64,000 bases of DNA from the NCBI RefSeq assembly GCF_000971975.1, contig NZ_LAQO01000002.1:124001-188000 (forward strand), written 5' to 3'. The notes under the pieces were generated by a model that saw nothing but the letters and a program-made list of their open reading frames with translations, had not been told where the DNA came from and ran no database searches. Positions 14,134 to 24,500 of this stretch are shown piece after piece. The translations under genes were made by a program, and so were the position numbers. Numbering within the stretch: the first letter of the stretch is position 1; the number at the start of each line of letters is the position of its first letter. Source of the DNA: Paenibacillus algorifonticola. Its GTDB lineage: Bacteria; Bacillota; Bacilli; Paenibacillales; Paenibacillaceae.

Positions 14134-14976
14134 TTAAGGATTCTCTACCTTGCGAAGCTGGTTCTGAACGCGGTATTTGCTGGGACTGGCGTGAAAATGA
14201 GCCCGGAAGGCGCGGCAGAAATAAGGATAGCTGCGAAACCCGGAGGCTTCGGCGATATCTTCCAGTTTCATGTCGCTGTATAGAATTCTCTCCGAGGCAA
14301 TAGACAGCCTGATCTCGATGACATAACGCATTGGAGATTGCCCGAACGCTTGCTTGAACAAGTGGGAGGCAGTCGATACGCTGATGCCATAACGTTCGGC
14401 GATATGGGTCAGCGTCAGCGGCTCGGTAGCATGCTTCTCCAAATACTGCTTCATTTTGTAAGGAATGTTGAGCTCTGGCCTGGAGGCCGCCGCCGTCTGC
14501 TTCCGTACATACCTCTCGATAGTTAGACATAAAACTTTGATCAAAGCGTCCATCATCTCCGCATTATCCCCATAAATATTCCGCTTCTCATAGATCAGTT
14601 TTCTCCACAATGCCAAGAAGTCTACCGCCGTATCCAAATGAACCTTGCTTGGAAAATCGTTCCGGCTGCACCACTGCTGAACCCATGCTCCGCTGCAGGA
14701 TAAGTAGTAATCGGCGCTCTCAATTGGCTGAGAGACGTCAGCGTCTTTATCGGCCTCAACCACTAACCGGTAGTATTCCCCTGGCTTGCGGATGATCAGA
14801 TCGCCGGGCTGCACAACATGTGTCTGATAGTTAATCTCGACACGGCATGTCCCTTTTACCTGGATGCGCAGGAGCAAGCGATTGTCGGCTGTGTCCTTTT
14901 GCAAGGAGCCGGTGAATGGAGAAGTATGATGAGAATAACCGATCAACAGGCAATCGATCCACGATGCGTCCATCAT
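14134..14976 (-). CDS. AraC-family transcriptional regulator
   Basis: A 280-residue protein with an N-terminal sensor resembling an AraC_binding cupin (RVEINYQTHVVQPGDLIIRK) and a C-terminal AraC DNA-binding domain (LTLTHIAERYGISVSTASHLFKQAFG split about residues 195-222, and IAEASGFRSYPYFCRAFRAH near the end). GGAGGTGGCAGCAA precedes the ATG. It is convergent with the other AraC gene and divergent from the isomerase gene at 15117, which it may control. Confidence 0.88.
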   Translation of the reverse strand: MMDASWIDCLLIGYSHHTSPFTGSLQKDTADNRLLLRIQVKGTCRVEINYQTHVVQPGDLIIRKPGEYYRLVVEADKDADVSQPIESADYYLSCSGAWVQQWCSRNDFPSKVHLDTAVDFLALWRKLIYEKRNIYGDNAEMMDALIKVLCLTIERYVRKQTAAASRPELNIPYKMKQYLEKHATEPLTLTHIAERYGISVSTASHLFKQAFGQSPMRYVIEIRLSIASERILYSDMKLEDIAEASGFRSYPYFCRAFRAHFHASPSKYRVQNQLRKVENP

Positions 14977-15116
14977 TTGCTGCCACCTCCAAGTGAGTAA
15001 ACTAATTCTACTATCATAAATGTTGCAAAATAAGTCAACAAGCAGAGAATCGGATATTCACTTCTAAATCAGTTGTCACTATACTGGGGATTAATGAAGT
15101 GAAGGGAGATGGTAGT

Positions 15117-15902
15117 TTGTTAAAAGATAAGATTGCGGTTCAATTGTATACGCTTCGCGAGGAATGCCATGCAGATTTCCCGGGAGTTCTTCGTAAAATA
15201 AGTCAAATTGGCTATGGCGGCGTACAGTTTGCGGGCTTTCAAGGCTATGACCCGCAGGAACTCAAAGCGGTTTTGGACGAAGTTGGATTGAAGACCGCGG
15301 GCATGCATGTTGGTTTCCATGACATTGTTGCGAACACAGGCAAAGTGGTCTCGGACGCCAGGCTGTTCGACACACGGGATATTATTTGCCCGAGTATTCC
15401 CGCTGAGCTGCGAAATGAAGGCGGATACAAACAACTGAAGAAAGATTTGAACGGTATTGCGAAGCATTTGAAGGGCGAAGGCTTCCGAATCAGCTATCAC
15501 AATCATGCTTTTGAATTTGAAACGGTGATAGAGGGGCAGAACGCGCTTTCGTACTTGCTTGAGGCTGCTGTAGACAATGAAATCCTTGCAGAGCTGGATG
15601 TATACTGGCTTCAGAAGTGCGGTTTAGAGCCAGTAACATTCTTCAAGCCATATGCGGACAGGATGCCGATTGTACATATGAAGGATATGACCGCAGACGG
15701 TGAGCAGGCATTTGCGGAAATCGGTACAGGATCGATTGAATTCGAACCGATTATTCGCTGGGGAGAGGAGAACGGAGTCGAGTGGTACGTAGTAGAACAG
15801 GATGTTTGCAGAACAGCACCGATGGACTGCGTGCAAACTAGCTTTACCAATCTATATAATTTAATGTCAAATCTGCAACCGAATCTGTTCGGTGAAGCCT
15901 GA
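15117..15902 (+). CDS. Sugar phosphate isomerase/epimerase (xylose isomerase-like TIM barrel)
   Basis: A 261-residue AP-endonuclease-2-fold TIM barrel. The frame begins earlier at a GTG, but the purine-rich AAGGGAGATGG lies inside that part, and TTG 15117 is at the right distance. Metal-site residues of the family are visible: Glu/His in RISYHNHAFEFE, Asp in LAELDVYW, His in PIVHMKDMT and Glu in YVVEQD. Such enzymes isomerise, epimerise or dehydrate sugars and polyols; IolE and IolI are relatives. In this locus it may convert a uronate or keto-sugar released by GH88 or made by the FAD oxidoreductase. The exact substrate cannot be read from the sequence. Confidence 0.8.
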   Translation: MLKDKIAVQLYTLREECHADFPGVLRKISQIGYGGVQFAGFQGYDPQELKAVLDEVGLKTAGMHVGFHDIVANTGKVVSDARLFDTRDIICPSIPAELRNEGGYKQLKKDLNGIAKHLKGEGFRISYHNHAFEFETVIEGQNALSYLLEAAVDNEILAELDVYWLQKCGLEPVTFFKPYADRMPIVHMKDMTADGEQAFAEIGTGSIEFEPIIRWGEENGVEWYVVEQDVCRTAPMDCVQTSFTNLYNLMSNLQPNLFGEA

Positions 15903-15957
15903 GAACGCGACTGCCGAAAGGGCGGACCTCAGTGAGCCGCGAATCGAACAACCGGAA

Positions 15958-15977
15958 CAGCTTTGCTGGCTTTTTTT
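15958..15977 (+). terminator. Short terminator after the isomerase gene
   Basis: CAGC-TTT-GCTG followed by GC and seven T. The stem is only four pairs, so it is weak. Confidence 0.4.
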
Positions 15978-16006
15978 GTAGAGAGAGGACAGCTCGTCCG
16001 AACATC

Positions 16007-16046
16007 AAACCATCCGGCGCTTCTCAGCTGAAGCGCCGGATGGTTT
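16007..16046. terminator. 17-bp perfect hairpin between converging genes
   Basis: AAACCATCCGGCGCTTC and GAAGCGCCGGATGGTTT flank six bases that contain part of the LacI gene stop codon. The stem is exceptionally strong and bidirectional but lacks a long U-run, so it may act as a terminator or as a 3' end stabiliser. Confidence 0.55.
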
Positions 16047-17052
16047 GCCCGTTATGGAAAGGGCCGGCAATACGGATATGCTCGCATGGCTCGCCCTGGT
16101 TGGCGAGGCGCCACAGCATTTTCTCAGCCGCTTTATTTCCGGTCTCCCTGATCAGAAGCTGGGGGCGGCTTAAATGCGGCAGCGCCGCCACCGGTCCGTT
16201 GGCCAATCCGACTAGGGAGATGTCCTCCGGGATGCGATAGCCCAGGGTGGTAAGGCTGTCGTACAGCCTTACGATATCTTCATCGATGCCGGCAATGATT
16301 GCTGTTGGTTGGCTGCTGCGCAGCTTGTCGATCAGCATGGACTCGTCCCAAACGTCCGTTATATGCAGTTCTGCGTCATGATCCAACTGAAGCTCACCCA
16401 TCATTTCCTCAAACGCCTGCCATCTTCTTGTATACCCCCGCTGACTGTGAATATCTCCTACGTACATAATACGGGTATGGCCAAGCTGCGCGAGCCGGTC
16501 CACGGCCATGCAGACGGCTTCGAACACATCCCAGATTACGCTGTCGATCCGGGAAAGCGGTCTCGGATAATTAATCAGCACTTTGGGTAAAGGCAGCTCG
16601 AACAGCTTGCGCTCCGTGGAGTCCGAGAGCAGCCGGGGCGCGATGAACAGACCGTCCGCCGTCGGCAAATTGCGCTTCTCCATCCAGTCCGAGAATGCGT
16701 GATCCGGCACATCCTCATCCAGCACATAGCTTTCCAGTCGATGATCCAATTGATCGAGCCTCTCTCTTAACCCCTCTGTCAACAATACGTTGTAATTCAT
16801 AGATTGCCGGGATTGTATCAATACAAATCGAAATTGGAAGGTAGGATAGGGCGCGATGCCGCGGCTGACCATCTCACGTGCCTGAGATACAGTCAAATAG
16901 CCGCGTACGGAGGCTGTTCGGATAATGCGGCTCCGCGTTTCCTCGGACATGCCGGCTCGTCCGCTCAGCGCTTTGGATATGGTCTGAATCGAAAGACCAA
17001 GTTCTTTGGAAAGATCGTGCAGAGTAATTGATTTACGAGTCCCCAACTTCAA
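16024..17052 (-). CDS. LacI/GalR-family transcriptional regulator
   Basis: A 342-residue regulator starting at TTG after GAGGAAGGCGG. Residues about 8-60 are the LacI HTH and hinge (SITLHDLSKELGLSIQTISK, ALSGRAG, SEETRSRI). The rest is a periplasmic-binding-protein-like sensor (VLINYPRPLSRIDSVIWD, GIDEDIVRLYDSL, the tail LLIRETGNKAAEKM). It is divergent from the FAD oxidoreductase gene, whose upstream region holds a 7+7 bp palindrome at 17139-17158; that site is the likely operator. The palindrome lacks the central CG of classic LacI operators, so this link is inferred. Confidence 0.88.
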   Translation of the reverse strand: MKLGTRKSITLHDLSKELGLSIQTISKALSGRAGMSEETRSRIIRTASVRGYLTVSQAREMVSRGIAPYPTFQFRFVLIQSRQSMNYNVLLTEGLRERLDQLDHRLESYVLDEDVPDHAFSDWMEKRNLPTADGLFIAPRLLSDSTERKLFELPLPKVLINYPRPLSRIDSVIWDVFEAVCMAVDRLAQLGHTRIMYVGDIHSQRGYTRRWQAFEEMMGELQLDHDAELHITDVWDESMLIDKLRSSQPTAIIAGIDEDIVRLYDSLTTLGYRIPEDISLVGLANGPVAALPHLSRPQLLIRETGNKAAEKMLWRLANQGEPCEHIRIAGPFHNGQTIRRFS

Positions 17053-17138
17053 AACCGCCTTCCTCTTTTCTCCGTGTGGTTAGGGGATGCGAACGTAAAG
17101 CTATCGTCCACGCTAACGCTTGACAGCTCTATTTTAAA

Positions 17139-17179
17139 CTAAAGTTCAACTACTTTAGAAGTCCCCCGGCTCCTATAAT
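17139..17179 (+). promoter_or_regulatory. Promoter and palindromic operator of the FAD oxidoreductase gene
   Basis: CTAAAGT-TCAACT-ACTTTAG (17139-17158) is a perfect palindrome. A TATAAT at 17174-17179 places the -35 region on its right half. A regulator bound there would block the promoter. Confidence 0.5.
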
Positions 17180-17207
17180 GAAAATACTTTCAGAGGAGGG
17201 GTTAAGC

Positions 17208-18563
17208 ATGAGAAAAATAGAGACGGATATTGTGGTATGCGGCGGAGGGCCGGCGGGGATCAATGCGGCGCTGGCAGCTGGAAGAAGCGGGGCTCGAACG
17301 CTGCTGATTGAACGATACGGTTTTCTTGGCGGCATGTCGACTGCAGCTCTGGTCTATCCATGGATGACCTTTCACACGATGGATGGCAAGCAGGTCATTG
17401 CCGGAACAGCGCAGGAAATTGTAGACCGCTTGATGGCCGAGGGAGCTTCACCCGGTCACGTTCGCGATACGGTAGGCTTTGTAAAGACGATCACCCCTTA
17501 TGATCCTGAAGTGTATAAGGTGTTAATCATCGATATGCTGCGCGAGGCGGGCGTGAAGGTGCTGCTGCACAGCTTCATGGACGAAGTGCAGACCAGGGAC
17601 GGCCTCATTGAAACGGTACGATTGGCTACCAAGTCCGGGAAGTACGAAATTTCGGCGAAGCAGTTCATCGATGCGACAGGGGACGCCGATCTGGCCTATC
17701 TGTCAGGCGCGCCGTGCTTGCAGGGACGCGACATTGACAATTTGACGCAGCCGATGACGATGAAGTTCCGAATGAGAGGCGTTGATCTGGCGAAGGTGAA
17801 ACGGTATATGATCGAGCATCCGGACGAGTTTTACAAGAAGACACCTTTCGATGAACTGGAGGAACTGCCATTGTCCGGCGTATTGGGTTACTTCAAGCAT
17901 TGGAAGGAGGCTGACCTGCCTATTAACAGAGACCAGGTCCTGTTCTTCACAGGTCCGGGACCGGACGAGGTGCTTGTCAATACGACTCGTGTTCAAGGGC
18001 TGGACGGAACTGAACTGGAGGATTTGACGGAAGGAGAGGTGCAGGGCAGGAAGCAGGTGCGCATGGTCGCGGATTTCATGGCCCGCTGCTTGCCAGGCTT
18101 CGAGAACGCTTCCATCTCTTCGGTCGGAGCTCAAATCGGCATACGCGAGAGCCGCAGAATAGACGGCTGCTATTCACTCCAGATAAAGGATGTTGTGGAT
18201 GGACGTGCGTTCGACGATTGCATTGCACGAAGCGGCTATCCCATCGACATTCACGATCCGTCCGGCAAGGGCGTACAGGCCGCATGGGTCCAGGGAGATG
18301 GGGCATACGATATTCCTTACCGCTGTTTGCTGCCGAAGCGGATTGACAATCTGCTCGTGGCAGGCCGCTGCATCTCGACGACGCATGAGGCGCTGGCAAC
18401 GACGCGTCTGACACCTAGCTGCATGGCGACAGGACAGGCTGCGGGTACGGCGGCAGCAATTGCATGGGAGCAGGGTATATCACCGGGAAAAGTCGACATT
18501 GGACTGCTGCAGGAGCGGCTAATTCATAACGGCGCGCTGCTTCGCAGCGGGCAGACTGCATAG
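17208..18563 (+). CDS. FAD-dependent oxidoreductase (FAD_oxidored family)
   Basis: A 451-residue flavoprotein. ATG 17208 after GAGGAGGGGTTAAGC is chosen over an upstream in-frame codon. The dinucleotide-binding motif is at the start (DIVVCGGGPAGINAALAAGR), followed by the acidic ribose-binding end (TLLIERYGFLGG). FIDATGDADLAYLSG near residue 160 and NLLVAGRCISTTHEALATTR near residue 390 are typical of this family. These proteins occur often in polysaccharide-use loci of Bacillota, where they are thought to oxidise sugars or polyols; the true substrate is unknown. The divergent LacI regulator probably controls it, and a long hairpin terminator follows. Confidence 0.82.
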   Translation: MRKIETDIVVCGGGPAGINAALAAGRSGARTLLIERYGFLGGMSTAALVYPWMTFHTMDGKQVIAGTAQEIVDRLMAEGASPGHVRDTVGFVKTITPYDPEVYKVLIIDMLREAGVKVLLHSFMDEVQTRDGLIETVRLATKSGKYEISAKQFIDATGDADLAYLSGAPCLQGRDIDNLTQPMTMKFRMRGVDLAKVKRYMIEHPDEFYKKTPFDELEELPLSGVLGYFKHWKEADLPINRDQVLFFTGPGPDEVLVNTTRVQGLDGTELEDLTEGEVQGRKQVRMVADFMARCLPGFENASISSVGAQIGIRESRRIDGCYSLQIKDVVDGRAFDDCIARSGYPIDIHDPSGKGVQAAWVQGDGAYDIPYRCLLPKRIDNLLVAGRCISTTHEALATTRLTPSCMATGQAAGTAAAIAWEQGISPGKVDIGLLQERLIHNGALLRSGQTA

Positions 18564-18634
18564 CGCGTATCCGCCAGCAAGATAACGGCCAAATTCAATT
18601 GAAGAAATAATTGGAACATGGTAGACTTTCTCAT

Positions 18635-18700
18635 AAGGTCGCCTCGTATCGGAAGTTTGTTGGAAAACAAACATTCTACCGGATGAGCGGCCTTTTTTAC
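18635..18700 (+). terminator. Terminator after the FAD oxidoreductase gene
   Basis: Outer AAGGTCGC / GCGGCCTT with a wobble, middle ATCGG / CCGGAT, inner GTTTGTT / AACAAAC, then six T. The long stem separates this gene from the following two-component system. Confidence 0.7.
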
Positions 18701-18751
18701 CATGTGATAGTATATGTTTTCGCTTACAATCTGTCAGGAGGAATCGGTGAA

Positions 18752-20530
18752 ATGAAGCGGTATATTTCGATACGAGCCAAATTTATAACCCTGTTCGTTC
18801 TGCTTATCACCATTCCATTCCTGATAAGCGGAATCAGCACTTACAATAAATTTGCGGAGGAAACCGAAAAAAACTCCAGGGCGTACTCCATGCAAATTAT
18901 GAATCAAGTGAAAATTAATTTGGAAAATACGATAAAAGACGCGGACAGAATAACTGTGGCTCCCTTGTATAACGAAGACGTGCTGCGTATTTTGGAGAAG
19001 CACAGTTATGAAGAACCAGGCGAAGAGAAGCTTATTCCGTCGGCGGAAATTACCAAAATGGCAAGAGTAGCGGCTTCGCTTACATTGGATCAGCCCGGAA
19101 TTGAACGAATGATCTTTTTCACTGGCGACGGCATTATGTACAGCGTCGAAGAAAAACTGACGCAGCGTTATTGGAACGAGAAAGGGAATAGCTGGATGCA
19201 GGAGGTGCTGGATGCGGAAGGAAGGCTTGTCATTATCGAACCTCACGAGACGACTTATTACAAACGATCGGAGCGGGTTATTTCCGCTGCCAGAGCATTG
19301 AATCACCCTGCAACAGGCCAAAGCATCGGGGTTGTCAAAATTGATTTTAACATGAAAGAGCTCGAAGCGTTATTGTCAGAAGTGTGGTTGAGCGACAACA
19401 GCCAGTTTTACTTGACAAAGGATAACGGCGAGCTGTTATTTCCGGATGAACTGGTTAATTTCCCGGATACCGATCCGGGGGACGGAACGATAGATTGGAA
19501 CGGCCAGACTTATCTGTACACAACCATGCACTCCAAATCAACGAAAGTGAATATTCACGGACTTATCCCGATGGCCGATTTGCAACGGGGCGGCAAGGAA
19601 ATCGTCGGATTTACGATCCTCATTTCAGTCATATCGCTTATCATTGCCTATTTGCTTGCGATCTTTACGTCAGAGCGGCTGGTCAGGCCGATTCGTTATC
19701 TTCAGTCGCGCATGCGGCGGGTAAAGGACGGGGCTTTCAGCGAACGGGCAGATTTGAGCTTGATGAATCGCGATGAAATCGGGCAATTGGCCCAGGGTTT
19801 CAATCTGATGGTGACGGAAGTGGAGCGACTGGTCAAGGAGGTATATGAAACGAAACTGCGCGAACGCGAAGCCGAGCTGTCGGCTCTGCAAAGCCAGATT
19901 AATCCGCATTTTCTGTACAACACGTTGGAATTGGTAAGCATGCAGGCGCTGAAGGAGAGAAATCTCGAAATCAGCGACATTGTTGCCAGCTTGGGAAAAA
20001 TGCTGAGATACACGGTTGACAAGCAGGAACGGCCGGTGCAATTGAAGGAGGAGATACGGTTCGTTCACGCTTATTTGCAAATTCAGTTATCCAGGCATGG
20101 CGAGAAGCTGAGTTCGGAAATGTATGTGGATCCGTCCTTCGAATCTTGTCTTGTACCAAAGCTGCTGCTTCAGCCGCTGGTTGAGAATGCATTGGAGCAC
20201 GGAATGGGGAATAGCGGATTAACGATAACGATCAGGGCATCCGTGCTGGATCAGGATTTGCTCCTGACTGTACAGGATAATGGGGTGGGGATGCCGCCGC
20301 AACGTTTATTGGAGGTTCGCGAGCAGATGTTGTGCAAGCCGGAGCGGGACGGCAGCCGTCCAAAGTTTGGAGATACACTTAAAGGCTATGCCATCAAAAA
20401 TATTCACCATCGCATTCAACTGCTTTATGGCGTGGAATACGGCTTAAGCGTGGAGAGCGATGAGGCTTCCGGAACACTATGGAGAATCCGGCTGCCATTA
20501 CGATGGGGGGAATTGGAATGTACAATGTGA
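18752..20530 (+). CDS. Sensor histidine kinase, YesM type
   Basis: A 592-residue membrane kinase; ATG 18752 behind AGGAGGAATCGGTGAA. First membrane segment about residues 9-29, an extracellular dCache-like sensor (about 35-280), second segment about 285-307 (IVGFTILISVISLIIAYLLA), HAMP domain, then the His_kinase domain with the phospho-acceptor His386 in INPHFLYNTLE and an HATPase domain (LLLQPLVENALEHG, DNGVGMPP). Kinases of this type sense carbohydrates outside the cell and phosphorylate an AraC-type partner. The partner gene overlaps its end by 13 bases. The target promoters are probably those at 21305 and 25937. Confidence 0.92.
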   Translation: MKRYISIRAKFITLFVLLITIPFLISGISTYNKFAEETEKNSRAYSMQIMNQVKINLENTIKDADRITVAPLYNEDVLRILEKHSYEEPGEEKLIPSAEITKMARVAASLTLDQPGIERMIFFTGDGIMYSVEEKLTQRYWNEKGNSWMQEVLDAEGRLVIIEPHETTYYKRSERVISAARALNHPATGQSIGVVKIDFNMKELEALLSEVWLSDNSQFYLTKDNGELLFPDELVNFPDTDPGDGTIDWNGQTYLYTTMHSKSTKVNIHGLIPMADLQRGGKEIVGFTILISVISLIIAYLLAIFTSERLVRPIRYLQSRMRRVKDGAFSERADLSLMNRDEIGQLAQGFNLMVTEVERLVKEVYETKLREREAELSALQSQINPHFLYNTLELVSMQALKERNLEISDIVASLGKMLRYTVDKQERPVQLKEEIRFVHAYLQIQLSRHGEKLSSEMYVDPSFESCLVPKLLLQPLVENALEHGMGNSGLTITIRASVLDQDLLLTVQDNGVGMPPQRLLEVREQMLCKPERDGSRPKFGDTLKGYAIKNIHHRIQLLYGVEYGLSVESDEASGTLWRIRLPLRWGELECTM

Positions 20531-21255
20531 TGCTGGTAGAAGACGAGAAGAAAATTCAGGAAGGGTTAAAGATAATGATCGAGGAAGTGATCGGCAGTTA
20601 TAGGGTAACCGCGGAAGCGGAGCACGGTTTCGCTGCGCTGGAGCTTCTCAGAATGCAATCGGTAGATTTGCTGATTTCGGATATCCGTATGCCCCAGATG
20701 AACGGAATCGAGTTATTGCGGCATGTCCGGGGGCTGTATCCCGACCTTCCCGTATTAATCATCAGCGGGCATGAAGATTTCACTTATGCCAAGGCGGCGA
20801 TGCGTCACAATGCGTCGGATTACATCCTGAAGCCGGTGGACCGGATTGAGCTTTCCCATTTTCTATTGAATTTGAAAGCGCGGCTGGATCGCGAGCGGGC
20901 GGTAGAGACGCCTAACGCCGAAGCAGCCCATGAAGATCTGACGATTCGAAGAGTAAAGGAACTGGTCGTCTCTTGTCTGGATCAGGATGTTTCACTTCCA
21001 TTCATCGCGGAGCAGGTGCATTTGAATCATCAATATTTATCCACGTTGTTTAAAGTGAAGACCGGACAAAATTATTCTGATTATGTGACGGCCTGCCGGA
21101 TGAGTAAAGCCAGGGAGCTGTTGACCCATACACATCTGAAAATATACGAGATCGCCAACCTTTGCGGCTATGCCAGCGCCAATCACTTTATGGCCGTGTT
21201 CCGGCAGCATTGCGGAGTGAAGCCTACCGAATATAGAAAAAGGCCGCTGAGTTAA
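20518..21255 (+). CDS. Response regulator, YesN type (REC + AraC HTH)
   Basis: A 245-residue regulator. The ATG at 20518 after GGGGGGAATTGG overlaps the kinase gene by 13 bases, so the two are translationally coupled. The receiver domain has Asp55 in LLISDIRMPQMNG as the phosphorylation site and Lys in YILKPVDRIELS. The C-terminal AraC domain includes LPFIAEQVHLNHQYLSTLFK and IANLCGYASANHFMAVFRQH. It is shorter than most YesN proteins because the middle linker is missing. It most likely activates the secreted beta-helix gene directly downstream and the ABC importer. Confidence 0.92.
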   Translation: MYNVMLVEDEKKIQEGLKIMIEEVIGSYRVTAEAEHGFAALELLRMQSVDLLISDIRMPQMNGIELLRHVRGLYPDLPVLIISGHEDFTYAKAAMRHNASDYILKPVDRIELSHFLLNLKARLDRERAVETPNAEAAHEDLTIRRVKELVVSCLDQDVSLPFIAEQVHLNHQYLSTLFKVKTGQNYSDYVTACRMSKARELLTHTHLKIYEIANLCGYASANHFMAVFRQHCGVKPTEYRKRPLS

Positions 21256-21304
21256 GGCCGTTCAGTTCATTGAGCACAAAACAAAACAGATGCTATGAAT
21301 ATCG

Positions 21305-21374
21305 TAGTTTTTCTCGAAAATGCGTTGTTTTTCACTGACAGGCTGACTTGTATACTTATTGTTAAGCGCTTCCA
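21305..21374 (+). promoter_or_regulatory. Activator-type promoter with shared motif and cre-like site
   Basis: TAGTTTTTCTCGA (21305-21317) lies exactly 46 bases before TATACT (21351-21356). The same 13-mer and spacing occur before the binding-protein gene at 25937. GTTAAGCGCTTCCA (21361-21374) agrees with the CcpA cre consensus at 12 of 14 positions, just downstream of the -10, a good repression position. Confidence 0.65.
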
Positions 21375-21532
21375 ATTGGTGCTGAGACTTCATGTATTGT
21401 GACAGAATGATTACATTCGGATGTTCGGGAGGTATTAGTGAAAGCTTGGGTTAGGTTGTATTGGCGGCGCTTACAAATAACCTGCAAGAGAAGAGCAAAT
21501 GAAATGACATGAAAGAAAGGATGTGATGGATA

Positions 21533-24500
21533 ATGACTAGTCTTATAAAAAGATCTACAGCGTTATTATTAATCCTGAGTATGCTGTTCACGGGTTTGAT
21601 GGGCTCGAGCCGCGTGCAGGCCGAAGCCGATGCGGAGTCTGCCAACCGAATCGTATTCGAGGATTTCGAGAACGGCGCTCCGGATGAGTTTGTTCTCGAT
21701 TCCGTATCAGCCCCATACTCGGTTGTTCAGACGGATGATGGGAATCACGTTTACAGAAATTTTAATTCCAGTGACAAGCAGTATGCTTACTACAAAAAGG
21801 ATGACTTGCCGGACGATTACAGTGTTGAGGCGGATATAAGTCTTGACTCTTGGGGCGGTTTGACTCCTGCCGTTCCTGGGCTGTTACTGAAGTATGCGGA
21901 TGCCGACAACTATTATGAAATCGGTTACAAGAAAAGCGGCGGCTCAGCTTCCGCCAAGTTCCATATTCGCAAGCGCTATAACAATACGACATCGTACTTG
22001 GCGATGAGTGCGCCGACAAGTTTCAATACGAATAAAGTCTACAAGGTGAGGGGTGAAATAATCGGCAGCCGGATTCGGCTTTATGTGGACGAAGTACTGC
22101 TGCTTGACGTTGTCGACAGCAATAATCCGCTGACATCGGGATACCCGGGGTTGTTCGCGCTGCGGACGAATGTGGATTATGATAATTTCGCGGTGTACGA
22201 CGCTACGCCAGTGGAAGTGCCGGAAGCTCCGTCCGGCCTGAGCATGTCCGAGAAAACGAGTTCAACCGTGACCTTGCGATGGAATCCTTCGCCGAGTGAA
22301 GAGGTACAATCGTACCAGCTGTTCAACAACGGGGCTCAGGTTGAAGATGCTACGAGTCCGGTTTTGGATTCCGATACGGACACCTGGAGCGCCACAGCGC
22401 GCAATTTGACTCCGGAGACGGCGTACTCCTTTACGGTCAGGTCGGTGGGAAGCAATGGTCTGATATCCGAAGACAGTGCAACAGTTCAAGTGACAACTGA
22501 GGAGGCGGCGGTTGGGCCGGAACCGCCATTCGCTGTTCACGTTATGGAGACGACGAGCACAACTGTCAAGCTGCAGTGGAATCCGTTGCCAAGCTCGGAT
22601 GTCAGCCAATATGTGATCTACAATGGCGACAGCCCTGCGGTTTCCGTAAGTTCTTCCACTTATGATGCGAATGGCGGTTTATATAGCGCGCTTGTGTTCA
22701 ATCTGGAGCCTAGCACCGAATATGCCTTTACCATAAGAGCGCATACGACGACTGAGCTGACCTCTGTGCCGAGCAATGAGGTGATCGTATCCACACCGGC
22801 TCTTAGCGGAGCTTCAGCAACCCCGCTGACGGTCGCGGGTTATCGGGCCAGCGGCAGCGATTCCAATATTCCGGAATATGCCATTGACGGCGATATTCAG
22901 ACAAGGTGGTCGGCGTATGATGACGGGCAATGGATCGAACTGGATCTGGGCTCGGAACAGCTGGTTTCTTATCTGGGAGTCGCTTTCTACCGGGGAGACA
23001 ATCGCCGCAAGACCATTGATATCGAGGTTTCGAACGACCAGACCAACTGGACCCGCGTATACAGCGGCGACAGCAGCGGCACGACGATCCAGGTTGAAGC
23101 CTTTGGTTTTGAAACCGTCACCGCCCGTTATGTACGGGTTGTCGGGCGCGGAGCAAGCGAATGGACAAGCATAACGGAAATTCAGGTTTACCCTCCCCAT
23201 GTGGACGGGTTTATATTAAGTGATGTGGAGATTCCGCCAACGGGACCGGATCCGGATTCCCCAATTCCGACAAAAGCAGGTCTCTATTATGCGGATGGCA
23301 CACCGCATGTGCCGCATGAGGCTCAGACAGTGACCGGCTCTACGTATAATGTCCTGGACTTCGGCGCCGATCCTGCCGACAACGGAATAGATGACGCTCA
23401 AGCTATCCGGGCTGCACTGGCTGCAGCGGCGCTTGGGGACGAAGTGTATATTCCGAACGGACACTATCAATTAACGAGCACAGATAAGGACGGAGTTACC
23501 CATTTCATTATGAAATCCGGCGTGCAGGTGCGCGGCGAGAACCAGGATGGCGTTCTGCTGGTCTCCGACCATGCTAACGAACAGAAAGAATTTGCTACGG
23601 TTGAAGGCATCGTATTCCGCATGGCCGGACAAAACAATATTAAGATCAGCAACATGACGATTACGTCCAGCTGGGACTTAAATTATTCAACGAATACGTC
23701 GGTTGCGAATCCGGATCGGGGCGGACCTAAGCAGGTGATCATGATTACCTCCGCTTCCGGCAAACCGTCCTATAACATTATGCTGGACGGACTGACGATC
23801 GAGAAGTTTCAACGGACCGGCGTTGTAATTACGAACAGTCATGATGTTATCGTGGAAAATTCGCTTTTTCGCAACGCGACGGACTTAGCCGAGGGCGGAA
23901 ACGGATACGGCGTTTCCATCGAAGGCAAGTCCAAGGAAAGCCGACTCGGCAGAGAGGACGACTCTCGTTTCAATGTCGTTCGCAACAACGAGTTTATCGG
24001 TCCCTATCTGCGTCACGGAACGCTGGCGCATTCTTACACACATAACAATCTCATTGAAAACAACTACTACTTGAACTCGGCATTAGACGCTATCGATTTC
24101 CACGGAGAAGACGAGTATATGAATGAAGTAAGCGGCAACCATATCGTTGGCGGCGGCGAAGCGGCTGTCGGCGTCGGCAATCCGGGCGCTACGCATGATG
24201 CCGCGGGACCAGGCAATTACATTCATAACAATTTAATCGAGAATGTGAAACGGTATGGGGTGCAGGTGTATTTGGGATCTCCCGATACGATTATCGAGAA
24301 TAATACCATTACCGGATTTACGAACGCGGGGAGCCAGGGAATACGTCTGAAAAATGCGCCCGGAACGATTGTGAAGGGCAATCAGATCGTGAACAATACG
24401 GCTTCCGACTTCTGGGGCATAATTGCCATGAAAGACGACGGCGATCCGACCAACGCCGGGAACGGCGCAGGCATTCCCGAGAATATTGTCATTCAGGACA

